64,000 bases of DNA from an uncultured Acidimicrobiales bacterium (GTDB lineage Bacteria > Actinomycetota > Acidimicrobiia > Acidimicrobiales > SZUA-35): positions 124,001 through 188,000 of the forward strand of contig CALKZY010000013.1 in NCBI GenBank assembly GCA_938002965.1. Direction: 5' to 3'. Shown in pieces: positions 24,470 through 33,939 of the stretch. The translations under genes were made by a program, and so were the position numbers. Positions within the stretch are counted from its first letter, which is position 1, and each line of letters starts with the position of its first letter. Below the pieces are notes generated by a model, which was not told the origin of the DNA, ran no database searches, and was given only the letters and a program-made list of their open reading frames with translations.

Positions 24470-25417
24470 CTATCTATAGGCGGCGAACACCTCTTCGATC
24501 GCCTTCATCTGTCCGCCTGATGTTGAAGACGGCACCAGAATAGGGCGGTTGACTCCGGCCTCGAACCAGGCTTCAACACCGTCGCGAACCTCATCGACCG
24601 ATCCGTACAGCGTGCAATCGGCCAACCAACGGTCGCTCATGGCGGCCATGATGGCGTCTTTGTCCCGGGAGGGAAGAACGGCTTCCACGGCATCCATTTC
24701 ATCGCCGTACCCGGCCTCACGCCAGTAGTTTCGATAATTCGGCAGGGACACGTAGCCCACCATCGTCGAGCGGTTACGAGCCGCAGCAGCATCTCGATCA
24801 TCATCGATCACGGTGGGAATCATGTTGCCCACAAAGAAGTCATCGGTTGAACTCGCTTCGCCACCGCCGGCGGCGATAACCGACAACGAGTGACCCATGT
24901 GCGAACGGGCGGCGTTGGCCCACACCGCCCCTTCGCTGACGTCGGTGGCCAGGCCGACCATCTTGTCCCGAAGGGCGGCCAGCACGATGGGAGGCATCCC
25001 GCCGGAACGCTCGGAGACCTTGCGCATGGCGGCCACGTACTCCCTGGTGTCAGACAGCGGCTTGCCAACGTCAATACCAAGTCGTTTGTGCACCGGGCCG
25101 TGAGTCACGCCTATGCCGAGGTGGAACCGTCCGCCAGACACCTCGTCGATGTACCCAGCCGTTCCGGCCAGCGCTGCCGGGTGCTGCAGGTAGATCGGCT
25201 GGATGGCTGTCCCGAACTCAATGGTGTCGGTGACATGGGCGATGGTGAGGCACAGACTCATGGCGTCGCCGAGGCTGGGGCAGAAGATGCCGCTGAAGCC
25301 ACGACGTTCCATTTCAATCACCGTCTCGGTGGTCGTCGCCCGCTTGCCGGGGACTGAGACGAGGGACAGGGCGGGCATTCGGCTGACGTTGTCGCTGCCT
25401 GGAGTATCGCTGGACAT
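24470..25417 (-). CDS. luciferase-like F420-dependent oxidoreductase
   Basis: 315 residues. LLM features are MERRGFSGIFCPSLGDAMS, ATxIQPIYLQHPAALAG-type TIM-barrel strands, EVSGGRFHLGIGVTHGPVHK, and the C-terminal LYGSVDEVRDGVEAWFEAGV. The GIGVTHGPVHKRLG loop is typical of F420-dependent members in actinobacteria. It is convergent with the TauD-like pseudogene. Substrate unknown. Confidence 0.87.
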   Translation of the reverse strand: MSSDTPGSDNVSRMPALSLVSVPGKRATTTETVIEMERRGFSGIFCPSLGDAMSLCLTIAHVTDTIEFGTAIQPIYLQHPAALAGTAGYIDEVSGGRFHLGIGVTHGPVHKRLGIDVGKPLSDTREYVAAMRKVSERSGGMPPIVLAALRDKMVGLATDVSEGAVWANAARSHMGHSLSVIAAGGGEASSTDDFFVGNMIPTVIDDDRDAAAARNRSTMVGYVSLPNYRNYWREAGYGDEMDAVEAVLPSRDKDAIMAAMSDRWLADCTLYGSVDEVRDGVEAWFEAGVNRPILVPSSTSGGQMKAIEEVFAAYR

Positions 25418-25501
25418 GGCTTCGATTCTGGCCTGTTACGGGTCTGATGCACCAACCGGGGTGATGGCGCGGCCGACTGCCGTCATCGCTAAGCTCGCTA
25501 T

Positions 25502-25897
25502 ATGCCGAAGAAAGAACTTCAGCTGGAGACGCCGTTCAAGCGAGGCGAGCAGGTGGTCACCACCCGTGACGTCCTCCACATCCCGGCTGGAACTGCCGGC
25601 AAAGTCCAGATGCACAATGGCCTGGGCATGTGGAACCGTTATTGGGTGATGTTCGACGGCGACCGCCAGGTTGGCCAGGTCGACCACAACGATCTCGTTC
25701 GGCCCTACCAATTGGAAAGTTGGCTCCAGCGAGAGCAGGACAAGGCCGATGCGGCCGCTCGATCCGAAGAGGAAGCGGCGGCAGCTGCTGAAGCCTCGGC
25801 CGATTCAGGCAGTGGTGGCGGTGGCGGAATCGCCGACCAAATTCCGGCCGACCTACTGGAGCGAAGTCGGGCAGCGAAGCAACGCCTCCTCGGCTGA
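25502..25897 (+). CDS. small SH3-like-domain protein of unknown function
   Basis: 131 residues. Residues 10-65 look like a small SH3/KOW-type barrel (PFKRGEQVVTTRDVLHIPAG, WVMFDGDRQVGQVDHNDLV). It is followed by a helical, Ala/Glu-rich linker, a Gly run and a C-terminal helix ADLLERSRAAKQRLLG. There is no signal peptide. It resembles small conserved actinobacterial proteins without known function. It is divergent from the luciferase-like gene at 24470, with 84 bp between them. Confidence 0.7.
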   Translation: MPKKELQLETPFKRGEQVVTTRDVLHIPAGTAGKVQMHNGLGMWNRYWVMFDGDRQVGQVDHNDLVRPYQLESWLQREQDKADAAARSEEEAAAAAEASADSGSGGGGGIADQIPADLLERSRAAKQRLLG

Positions 25898-26330
25898 CAT
25901 CTGCCGACCCGAGGTCTCGCTGAGCGCGATACCTTCCCAAGCTCAAATTCTGAGACAGTTCTGGCTAAAGAGTCGGACATAAGTCTTTGACGTAGGCAAT
26001 CTTCTTCTAGCCAATCCGCGCCACCTCTACTAGGTTGCCCGATGAACAGCCGTGCAGCTCTCAGGCGACGCAAGCACCAGAGTTGCATACCCGGCACGGC
26101 CAACGTCCTAGATTCTTCTTGGGCTGACCCAACCGCCGCAGGGTCAGCCCAAGAAAACTCTCCCGATCCGGTGGACTCCAACAGCGAGGCCACCGGATAT
26201 CGGCGTTTTGAAACCGAGCAGACAGTCGCCCGGCAGCTCTCAGACAGCTCTCAGCACGACTTTGAGATGCTCTCCACAACGACAAATCGGAACAGGTACC
26301 CAGCCGCCCGATCTCACACGGAGAGTTCAG
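25898..26330. promoter_or_regulatory. 433-bp regulatory region before the exporter/two-component operon
   Basis: No convincing gene. A plus-strand open frame at 26042-26344 overlaps the following ATG and has no family signal. The region contains a long hairpin (26116-26155) and, 76-97 bp before the lipoprotein ATG, the tandem 11-bp repeat CAGCTCTCAGA-CAGCTCTCAGC (26234-26255), with a third copy of CAGCTCTCAG at 26055-26064. Direct repeats with an 11-bp period are typical binding sites for OmpR/PhoB-type response regulators. Such a regulator is encoded in the operon that follows. Confidence 0.55.
26116..26155. terminator. 15-bp perfect stem-loop
   Basis: TTCTTGGGCTGACCC, a 10-nt loop (AACCGCCGCA) and GGGTCAGCCCAAGAA form a perfect 15-bp stem. 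It could end the transcript of the SH3-like gene that stops at 25897. It lacks a T-run on the plus strand, so a regulatory role in the leader of the next operon is equally possible. Confidence 0.45.
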
Positions 26331-27008
26331 ATGACAGAGCGTAAAACCAGTAACAGGGCCTCAAGCCCGAAACCCGGACGCTTGGCGGCCGCCATCGCGG
26401 CGCTGGCCCTGATGGTTTCAGCTTGTGGAACCGAGACAGCGACTGAAGAACCGTCGGTCGCTGCCCTTGACGCTGATTCCGAAACGTCCAGTGGCCAAGA
26501 CACGACAGGCCCCGACGGCAACCAGGATTCCGATCCGCCAACCGACACTGAGATCGAACAGGCCGAACTTCAGTTTCAGCAGTGCCTGGAGGACAACGGC
26601 ATCTCAACCGGCGGGGCACCAGGGGAAGCTGGCGGCGAGGTGGTCGCCGGGTCCGATGACAGCGGAAGCCAAGCCATGGTGCAGGAGTTCGAAGTTGGCG
26701 ACGACTTTGAAGCAGCCGAGGCAGCGTTTGCCGAATGTGATCGATTCCTGGAAGACGTGTACGGGGCCTACACCCCAAGCCCTGAAGAAGAAGCCGCTTT
26801 TCAACATGCTGAAGCGGCCTTCGAAACATGCATGAGCAACAACGGGATAGAGATTGACACCTCAGGTGCGGAAGGCGCCGCGATTTCCTTCAAAGTCGAA
26901 CCCGGCGACGACGGCGAATTCGAGCAGGTCATGGACGTCTGCTCCAAAGAAGCCTTCGCTGACCTTGACGGTGAGTTCTCCGACTCCACCGAGGACGCTG
27001 ACTCATGA
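26331..27008 (+). CDS. secreted lipoprotein at the head of an exporter operon
   Basis: 225 residues from ATG 26331, with GGAGAG 6 nt upstream. The signal peptide ends in a lipobox (LALMVSAC), so the mature protein is a lipid-anchored acidic protein. After a disordered Thr/Asp/Glu-rich stretch come two matching segments with paired Cys: AELQFQQCLEDNGIS and AEAAFETCMSNNGIEID, plus FAECDRFLEDVYG and MDVCSKEAFADL. These look like two copies of a small helical disulfide module. Its stop overlaps the next ATG (ATGA). It may be a substrate-binding or sensing partner of the exporter; the function is unproven. Confidence 0.82.
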   Translation: MTERKTSNRASSPKPGRLAAAIAALALMVSACGTETATEEPSVAALDADSETSSGQDTTGPDGNQDSDPPTDTEIEQAELQFQQCLEDNGISTGGAPGEAGGEVVAGSDDSGSQAMVQEFEVGDDFEAAEAAFAECDRFLEDVYGAYTPSPEEEAAFQHAEAAFETCMSNNGIEIDTSGAEGAAISFKVEPGDDGEFEQVMDVCSKEAFADLDGEFSDSTEDADS

Positions 27009-28161
27009 GCGACCCCACACAGACACGCCGACGCCGTAAACTCGGCTTCGGCCTCGTGGCCTTGGCGGCGGTTATCACCCTGCTGGTAGCCGGAGCGCTG
27101 CTGGGTCCAGCCACCGGACTTCGGGTCGACGCCGACAACAAAGCGGCGGCTTCGCCGGGCAGCGGAACCGGAGCGACAGCCGACAGCCGCCCAACCGGCT
27201 TGGAAACCATCACCACAGGTGATCTGGTCGAACGCCAGGACGAGACTGGGACCGTTGCCCACGGCGACACCTGGACCGTGCAAATCGAGACGCAAGGAAT
27301 CGTCACCGCTGTTCCGGCAGCCGAAACCACCATCAATTTCGGCGACACGTTGATCGAGGTCGACGCCAAACCGATCATGTTGGCTGAAGGCGACGTACCG
27401 CTGTATCGCTCGCTCAACTATCAGGCTCGCAAACACCTCAAAGGCCCTGATGTCGAGCAACTCCAGCAGTTCCTACTGGACGCCGGACACGACGATTCGG
27501 AACGCCTCAAGGCCGACGGCGACTTCGGCCTGTCAACCCACCGAGCGGTCAAGGCTTGGCAGAAAGACAACGGTCGGGAACAGACTGGCACCGTCGACCG
27601 ATCGCAACTGGTGTTCAACCCCGCACCGGTACGGATCGATACTTCCCCTCGAGTCGGGAGCCAGTTCTCTGAACTGTCGGTCACCGAAGCCAGCCAGCGA
27701 GTCACCGCCCAGTTCGCCGCCCGACAGCAGGCGTTCGTCGAGATCGGTTCATCGGTTGAGCTACAGCTGGGCTCCGGTGAGATCCTGAGTGGCACGATCA
27801 CCGAAACCACATCCACCGTGTCCGACCAGGGCGACCGGGTTGTCGAGGTAACCATTCAACCCGACACCGACCTACCCAGCGGCACCGAACGGCTCAAGGT
27901 GATCGCCTCGAACGTGGCGGCCAGGGACGTGCTCATCGTCGGGGTGCGCGCTGTTCTGGCACTGGCCGGCGGCGGCTACGGGCTGGAAGTTGAGACCGGC
28001 AACGGAACGGACCTAAGGGCGGTTGAACTAGGCGCTGTCGTGGACGACCAGGCCGAAATCACCGGCCAATTCGCCGAAGGGGACAAGGTTGTAGTGCCGA
28101 TCGACCTGCTCGACTCAGCTTCTGAAGACAACGATGAGGAGGGCACCGAAGGTGACGACCA

Positions 28162-28165
<4 letters not shown>
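27005..28165 (+). CDS. membrane-fusion (adaptor) protein with peptidoglycan-binding domain
   Basis: 386 residues. There is one N-terminal membrane helix (about 13-38). HlyD/MacA-like beta-barrel and lipoyl-type strands (residues about 75-130 and 230-340) flank a peptidoglycan_binding_1 domain (about 140-200: GPDVEQLQQFLLDAGHDDSE, GDFGLSTHRAVKAWQKDNG). Such hybrids are common in actinobacterial MacB-type exporters, where the PG-binding part presumably ties the adaptor to the cell wall. It overlaps the upstream gene by ATGA and the ATPase gene by GTGA. The C-terminal tail is acidic. Confidence 0.85.
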
Positions 28166-28850
<685 letters not shown>

Positions 28851-28854
<4 letters not shown>

Positions 28855-30071
28855 CCACGTCAGCTCGCATACCGACGATCCGATTTCGATCACGGCTGCG
28901 CCCTGAAGATCTGCTCCGAACCGGAACCTCAGGAATCCGGAGCCGACCGGGGCGAGCGGCCTTTACCGCAGTAGGCATCGCCATCGGCATCGCCTCCATG
29001 GTCGCCGTACTCGGCATCTCGGCTTCAAGCCGAGCTGACCTGCTGACCGAACTGGACCGCCTGGGAACCAACCTATTACAGGTTCAACCCGGCCAGGACC
29101 TGTTCGGCGAGTCGGCAACCCTCCCGGCCAACGCCCCGGGCATGATCAGGCGTATCGGCCCCGTCGACGGCGCGGCATCAGTGGCGAAACTGCAAACCTC
29201 CGTCCAACGAAACGATCGGGTACCGGCATCAGCCAAGAACGGGCTGACCGTTCACGCCACCGAACCAGGCCTGATTGACACGCTGGAAGCCACCATGGGC
29301 AACGGCCGATTTCTCGACGAAGCGTCGAGTCAACTCCCCACCGTCGTGCTCGGGTCGGTGGCGGCTGAACGGCTCGGCACTGTCGACGTCGAACCGGGCG
29401 TAAGGGTGTGGATCGCCAACCGCTGGTTCTCGGTCATCGGAGTGATGGAACCCATGGCTCTGCACCCCGACCTCGACCGCAGCGCCTTCATCGGGTTATC
29501 GACGGCCCGATCACAGCTGGGGGTTGAAGGCCTCCCGTCGACTATCTACCTTCGCACAGCCCCGACCCAGGTCAACAATGTTCGGGCCGTGTTGGCCCGC
29601 ACCGCTAACCCGGCCGATCCCAATGAGGTGCAGGTGGCACGGCCGTCCGACGCTCTAGAGGCCCGTGCACAGGTGGATCAGAATCTGCAACGCCTCTTGC
29701 TCGGTTTGGGCGGCGTGGCCCTACTGGTCGGCGGCCTCGGTATCGCCAACGTCATGATCATCTCGGTGCTGGAACGGCGAACCGAGATCGGAGTTCGACG
29801 AGCCTTGGGTGCCACCAAAGGTCACATCGCCGTCCAGTTCGTGGTGGAGAGCACACTCTTAGCTCTCCTCGGCGGACTGGCCGGAGTAGCCATCGGATAC
29901 GCCGTGACCGGCGGCTACGCCCGTCGACAGGGCTGGATCATCGACCTCCCTGTAGAGGCGCTGGTTCTCGGTGTGGCCGCTGCGCTGGCGGTGGGAGCGC
30001 TGGCCGGCCTGTACCCAGCAGCCCGAGCGGCACGACTCGACCCGGCTGAAGCCGTTCGACCCGGCGGCTAG
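28851..30071 (+). CDS. ABC transporter permease (MacB/FtsX family)
   Basis: 406 residues with the FtsX/MacB layout. There is a cytoplasmic start (LRPEDLLRTGTSGIRSRPGR), TM1 (FTAVGIAIGIASMVAVLGIS), a large outer MacB_PCD domain (about 50-270) and three C-terminal helices (about 285-400), with ERRTEIGVRRALGATKGHIAVQF between TM2 and TM3. Such exporters use mechanotransmission to push lipoproteins, peptides or antibiotics across the envelope. ATGA overlap with the ATPase gene. Confidence 0.92.
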
Positions 30072-30119
30072 CCCAGTGGCCACTGCACCCTGTGACACGT
30101 CCCCGCTCGCCTATTCTGT

Positions 30120-30167
30120 GACATCAACGCCCGCCAAAGCGTGCTCATGGACATCAACGCCCGCCAA
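30120..30167 (+). repeat. 18-bp direct repeat before the response regulator
   Basis: GACATCAACGCCCGCCAA occurs at 30120-30137 and again at 30150-30167, 30 bp apart, just upstream of the ATG at 30177. It may be a local duplication or a binding site for internal control of the two-component genes. The second copy covers the normal ribosome-binding position, so regulation of translation or repression is possible. Confidence 0.6.
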
Positions 30168-30176
30168 GGTACAACC

Positions 30177-30836
30177 ATGCGACTGCTACTGATCGAAGAC
30201 GACAATGACATCGCCCTGGTCGTCGACCAGGCGTTGGCTGCCGACGGCCATCAGCTCGACCGAGCGGCCGACGGTCTCGATGGACTGTGGATGGCCCGCG
30301 AAGGTGACTACGGCGTGATCGTCCTGGATCTGTTGTTACCCGGCATGAACGGATTCAAAGTGTGTCGAACCCTTCGAGATGAGGGGCGACACACCCCAAT
30401 CCTGATGTTGACAGCCAAAGTAGGTGAGTATGACGAAACCGAAGGCTTCGACTGCGGTGCCGACGACTACCTCCGCAAACCGTTCTCCCCGGCCGTGCTG
30501 CGAGCTCGGGTGACGGCTCTGCTTCGTCGGCCACCAATGGTCAAAAACGTCGAACGTCTGAGCCGGGGCGGGGTCAACCTCGACCCCTCGACCCGGGCGT
30601 GCCAGGTAGATGGACGGCCGGTTGAGTTGACCGGCAGGCAGGCCCAACTGTTGGAAGCGCTTCTACGCACCGAAGACCAGCCGGTTTCACGGCTCCAGCT
30701 GACCAACTCCGTTTGGGGAGCCGACTTCGACGGCGATCCAAACGTCGTCGATGTCTACCTCGGCTACCTTCGGACCAAGATCGGTAGGGACAAAGTGGAG
30801 AACGTCCGAGGACTCGGCTACAGGATCCGAGCATGA
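30177..30836 (+). CDS. OmpR-family response regulator
   Basis: 219 residues. The receiver domain has LLIEDDNDIA (acidic pocket), the phospho-acceptor Asp in VIVLDLLLPGMNG (about residue 51) and the Lys in DDYLRKPFSPAVL. The C-terminal winged-helix domain (about 125-219) has LTGRQAQLLEALLRTEDQPV and VDVYLGYLRTKIG, ending GLGYRIRA. ATG 30177 is preferred to the in-frame 30141 because the receiver begins there. It probably binds the 11-bp repeats at 26234-26255 to control the exporter (inference). The kinase gene follows. Confidence 0.92.
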   Translation: MRLLLIEDDNDIALVVDQALAADGHQLDRAADGLDGLWMAREGDYGVIVLDLLLPGMNGFKVCRTLRDEGRHTPILMLTAKVGEYDETEGFDCGADDYLRKPFSPAVLRARVTALLRRPPMVKNVERLSRGGVNLDPSTRACQVDGRPVELTGRQAQLLEALLRTEDQPVSRLQLTNSVWGADFDGDPNVVDVYLGYLRTKIGRDKVENVRGLGYRIRA

Positions 30837-30858
30837 TGCCAAGTCACAGGTTCACAAC

Positions 30859-32466
30859 ATGATCCCCAGTTCACTACGAGCCCGGGTCACCGTTATCGGG
30901 GTCATCACCGCCGCCTTGGTCCTAGGCCTAGGAGCCTGGGTGACGGTTCGAGCGCTGTCCAGCCAGCTGCGCGGCGACCTAGACCGACAGAACGCAGAGG
31001 TTCTGGACACGCTGGCCAACGCCATCGCCGATGGCGCCGACCCCCAGCGCCTGTTCATTCCCATTGGTGCCGGCGGAACCGACTTTGCTATTGAGGACAC
31101 AGACGGCGCCATCCTAAACTCGAGCTTCCTGCCCTTTACTGGGGAAGGCACCGAATTCTTGGCCGGTGGAGCGGTGACCGAGTCGGCATTCGGAACCGTT
31201 GGCCCTGACGGTCTGGTTGTGGCCGAAATACCCATCAACTTCGACACCGGGCTGACGGTAACCACTCCCGACGGGTCCATCATCCAGTTCGAAGGCGATA
31301 TCCCGGCTGAGCTGGTTGAAGCGTTGGCGTCCGGACAGCTGACCGAAGTCGACCTGGTCGGCGCAGCACAAGTGGCAATGCCACAAAACGCTGAAGAACT
31401 TGCCGCCTCAAGCCTGGACGAGCTCCCCGATGAGATCATCGAAGAGCTGCTCAATCCCATCCCGCTCGACGAGCTGGACGCTGGCGACTGGTTCGAGACC
31501 ACACGGACAGCAGTTGCGCCCTCGGGCCAAGAGTTGACGTTGGTGGCCTTCAGCCCTCTCGGAGTAATCGGACGAAGCGTTGATCGCCTGGCCGTTGCCA
31601 TGGCCATCATCGTTCCCCTGCTGGTTCTCGTCGGCGGGTTTGCTTTGTGGTTTGCTCTCGGAGCAGCGCTTGACCCGGTGCGACGAATATCGGATGAAGC
31701 CCGACGTATCGCTCCTTCCAACTCCGGCGACCGGCTGCCGGTGCCCGAATCCGGCGACGAAATCGCCGCGCTGACCGTGACGCTCAACGACATGCTGGAC
31801 CGACTCGATGCCGGCCTGATCCGCCAACGACAGTTCGTGTCCGACGCTTCCCATGAACTGCGGTCGCCGCTGACAGCGGCACGCGGAATGGCCGAACTCC
31901 TCAAAGACCGATCCGACCTGCCGGACGACGTCGACGGCAACATCAAAGCTCTCGGCCGCAGTACCCGCCGACTAGAAGTCATTCTCGACGACCTAACCGA
32001 TCTCGCCGCCTCCGGCATCTCCGGAGACACCCACGAGTTCGACCTGACCGATGTGGTCCTCGACGAGGTCGAGCAGGTGGCGGGAACGACTCCGAACATC
32101 TCCTTCTCGACCTCGGGTATCGAGGCCATGGTGGCTGTCGGCCGCGCTGTACCCATCGGTCGAGCGGTACACAATTTGTTGACCAACGCCGCACGGTACG
32201 CCTCGACCCAAGTCGCCGTTGCCACCGCGGTGACCGAAACCGGGCGAACCCAAATCATCGTTGATGATGACGGCCCTGGCGTGCCTGAAGGAGACCGTGA
32301 TCGAATCTTTGACCGGTTCGTGCGACTGAGCGAAGACCGCTCCCGCGTTACCGGCGGAAGCGGTCTTGGACTATCGCTGGTGGCATCCATCGCTGAAGAC
32401 CACGGCGGCAGCATCGCCTGCACCGATAGCCCGCTCGGCGGGGCCCGTTTCGTTATCGAGTTCTAG
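30859..32466 (+). CDS. sensor histidine kinase
   Basis: 535 residues. TM1 at about 10-32 (VIGVITAALVLGLGAWVTV), an outer sensor domain of about 200 residues, and TM2 at about 243-265 (MAIIVPLLVLVGGFALWFAL). These are followed by HAMP, the HisKA box FVSDASHELRSPLTAARG and a HATPase_c domain with NLLTNAARYA, DDGPGVPEGDRDRIFDRF and GGSGLGLSLV. It pairs with the response regulator 22 nt upstream. Its location behind an exporter suggests it senses envelope stress or the export substrate. Confidence 0.92.
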   Translation: MIPSSLRARVTVIGVITAALVLGLGAWVTVRALSSQLRGDLDRQNAEVLDTLANAIADGADPQRLFIPIGAGGTDFAIEDTDGAILNSSFLPFTGEGTEFLAGGAVTESAFGTVGPDGLVVAEIPINFDTGLTVTTPDGSIIQFEGDIPAELVEALASGQLTEVDLVGAAQVAMPQNAEELAASSLDELPDEIIEELLNPIPLDELDAGDWFETTRTAVAPSGQELTLVAFSPLGVIGRSVDRLAVAMAIIVPLLVLVGGFALWFALGAALDPVRRISDEARRIAPSNSGDRLPVPESGDEIAALTVTLNDMLDRLDAGLIRQRQFVSDASHELRSPLTAARGMAELLKDRSDLPDDVDGNIKALGRSTRRLEVILDDLTDLAASGISGDTHEFDLTDVVLDEVEQVAGTTPNISFSTSGIEAMVAVGRAVPIGRAVHNLLTNAARYASTQVAVATAVTETGRTQIIVDDDGPGVPEGDRDRIFDRFVRLSEDRSRVTGGSGLGLSLVASIAEDHGGSIACTDSPLGGARFVIEF

Positions 32467-32471
32467 ATCGA

Positions 32472-33746
32472 CTACTTCTCGTAGTAGACCCGTAGCCGGT
32501 GGAGTAACTGGCTAATCGAAACCCATACCGAGATCTCCACGATCTCCGACGACGACAGGTTCTTCTCCGCCTGTTCCACTATGTCAGCCGACATCTCAGC
32601 CGGGCTGGGAGCGATGGCATGAGCCACCGTCAGGGCAGCTACAGCCCTTTCGTCCAAGCCATTGGCGGGGACAGACGGATCGAACTCCTCGACCGCCGAC
32701 ACCCGCTCGGCAGATACACCGTGAGTCTCGGCCAACGAACGAGCAGAGTCGGCCAACGACTCATTACCTATCCGCTGAGCGAACACCAGGCCAACAAGTG
32801 CCTTCAAACCGATACTCAGCTCAGACTGGGAGGCATCAAGGTTATGACGCAACATTGAGGTCAACGCCCGCGCCGCTTTGGCGTGAGCCATCTCAGTCAG
32901 GACCGGCTCGTCGAAACCGTACTCTTCGGCGATCATCGTCCGGCCCCGGGTCGGGCCCTTGGGGATGCCCGACATCCAAGCGCGCTCCAAGCGAATGGCA
33001 CCCGGCGCATTACGCAAGACGGGAATCATCGTGCGCCAACTGTCAACCGGAACCTCGTCGACCCCACCGTCGGGTTCGATCTCCTCCTCGTGAGCCCAGT
33101 CGTGTTGGCCGACCGACCAGCCGGTCGGTCCGATGAGTTCGGCCACATCGTTGATCGACTCTTCCTCCAGCTCGACACCGACGGCGTCCATAAACTTGTT
33201 GAGAAACCCCATCATGGCGACGCCCAAGACTATCCATTCGGCGTCGCTGGCCGAGTAGTGACGACGCAACTCTTGGGCTAGATCCGGGGTGTAGTGATGT
33301 GGGACCGTGGACAGAGCTTCGGCGATAGCCACTGTGGCCGCTTCCTCGTCGGTTCGTTCCTCGCCTGTAACCGCCTCAGCCGATGATCCTCTACGCAGCG
33401 CAAACGAGCACGTGTGAGCCGAGCAGTAGGCGCATTCGGCCGCACGCGATGACGCGTACATGCCCAAGCCGACGATGTCCTTGGGGGCGCCGACACCCAT
33501 CAGGGACGCTGGCAGGTTCAAGAAGTTGGGAACCAGCAGGTTGTAGCTTCGGAACCCAGGCTCCCAGATCTCCAGGTATGGATCACAGTTTGGAACCACA
33601 CCGATCAAGGCATTCACCATGGTCAAAACCGGCTGGTACCGAGACTCCAACTCATCAAAATCGACTCTGTCCTTAGCCAATGCCTGAGCTAAGGTCGTCT
33701 TGCGTCCAGTGTCCGCCGTTTCCACTGCCTTCTCCGATCGATACAT
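32472..33746 (-). CDS. carboxymuconolactone-decarboxylase/AhpD-family protein, two-domain
   Basis: 424 residues. The redox-type motif lies at about 112-121 (AAECAYCSAHTCSFALRRG: CxxCxxHxC), the hallmark of AhpD-like peroxidase or disulfide proteins. A second, related helical repeat (about residues 290-400, with LKALVGLVFAQRIGNESLAD) lacks the Cys pair. The fold is all-helical. It probably acts in peroxide or thiol chemistry rather than true muconolactone decarboxylation. It is convergent with the histidine kinase, 5 nt between stops. The intact CxxC here is a useful contrast to the CxxU-type gene at 48781. Confidence 0.8.
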   Translation of the reverse strand: MYRSEKAVETADTGRKTTLAQALAKDRVDFDELESRYQPVLTMVNALIGVVPNCDPYLEIWEPGFRSYNLLVPNFLNLPASLMGVGAPKDIVGLGMYASSRAAECAYCSAHTCSFALRRGSSAEAVTGEERTDEEAATVAIAEALSTVPHHYTPDLAQELRRHYSASDAEWIVLGVAMMGFLNKFMDAVGVELEEESINDVAELIGPTGWSVGQHDWAHEEEIEPDGGVDEVPVDSWRTMIPVLRNAPGAIRLERAWMSGIPKGPTRGRTMIAEEYGFDEPVLTEMAHAKAARALTSMLRHNLDASQSELSIGLKALVGLVFAQRIGNESLADSARSLAETHGVSAERVSAVEEFDPSVPANGLDERAVAALTVAHAIAPSPAEMSADIVEQAEKNLSSSEIVEISVWVSISQLLHRLRVYYEK

Positions 33747-33939
33747 ACGCCGCTACGGAGTCCATTCGCTGTTCCGCCAACGCCTCATAGAGCACAACCG
33801 CAAGCAGGCACCTCAACGGATCCGCCAGCATTCCTCAGTGGGTGGTGGTCGGTTGCGAACAAACACCGACTCAACAACCAGTCTTACCCAAGACGGCGAA
33901 AGATTGAAATCGAAATGGTCGAAATCAAGGGATATTCAT

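Noticed and set aside
26042-26344. 100-codon plus-strand ORF before the exporter operon
   Set aside because: It overlaps the well-supported lipoprotein start, contains regulatory repeats and hairpin sequence, and has no protein-like features.
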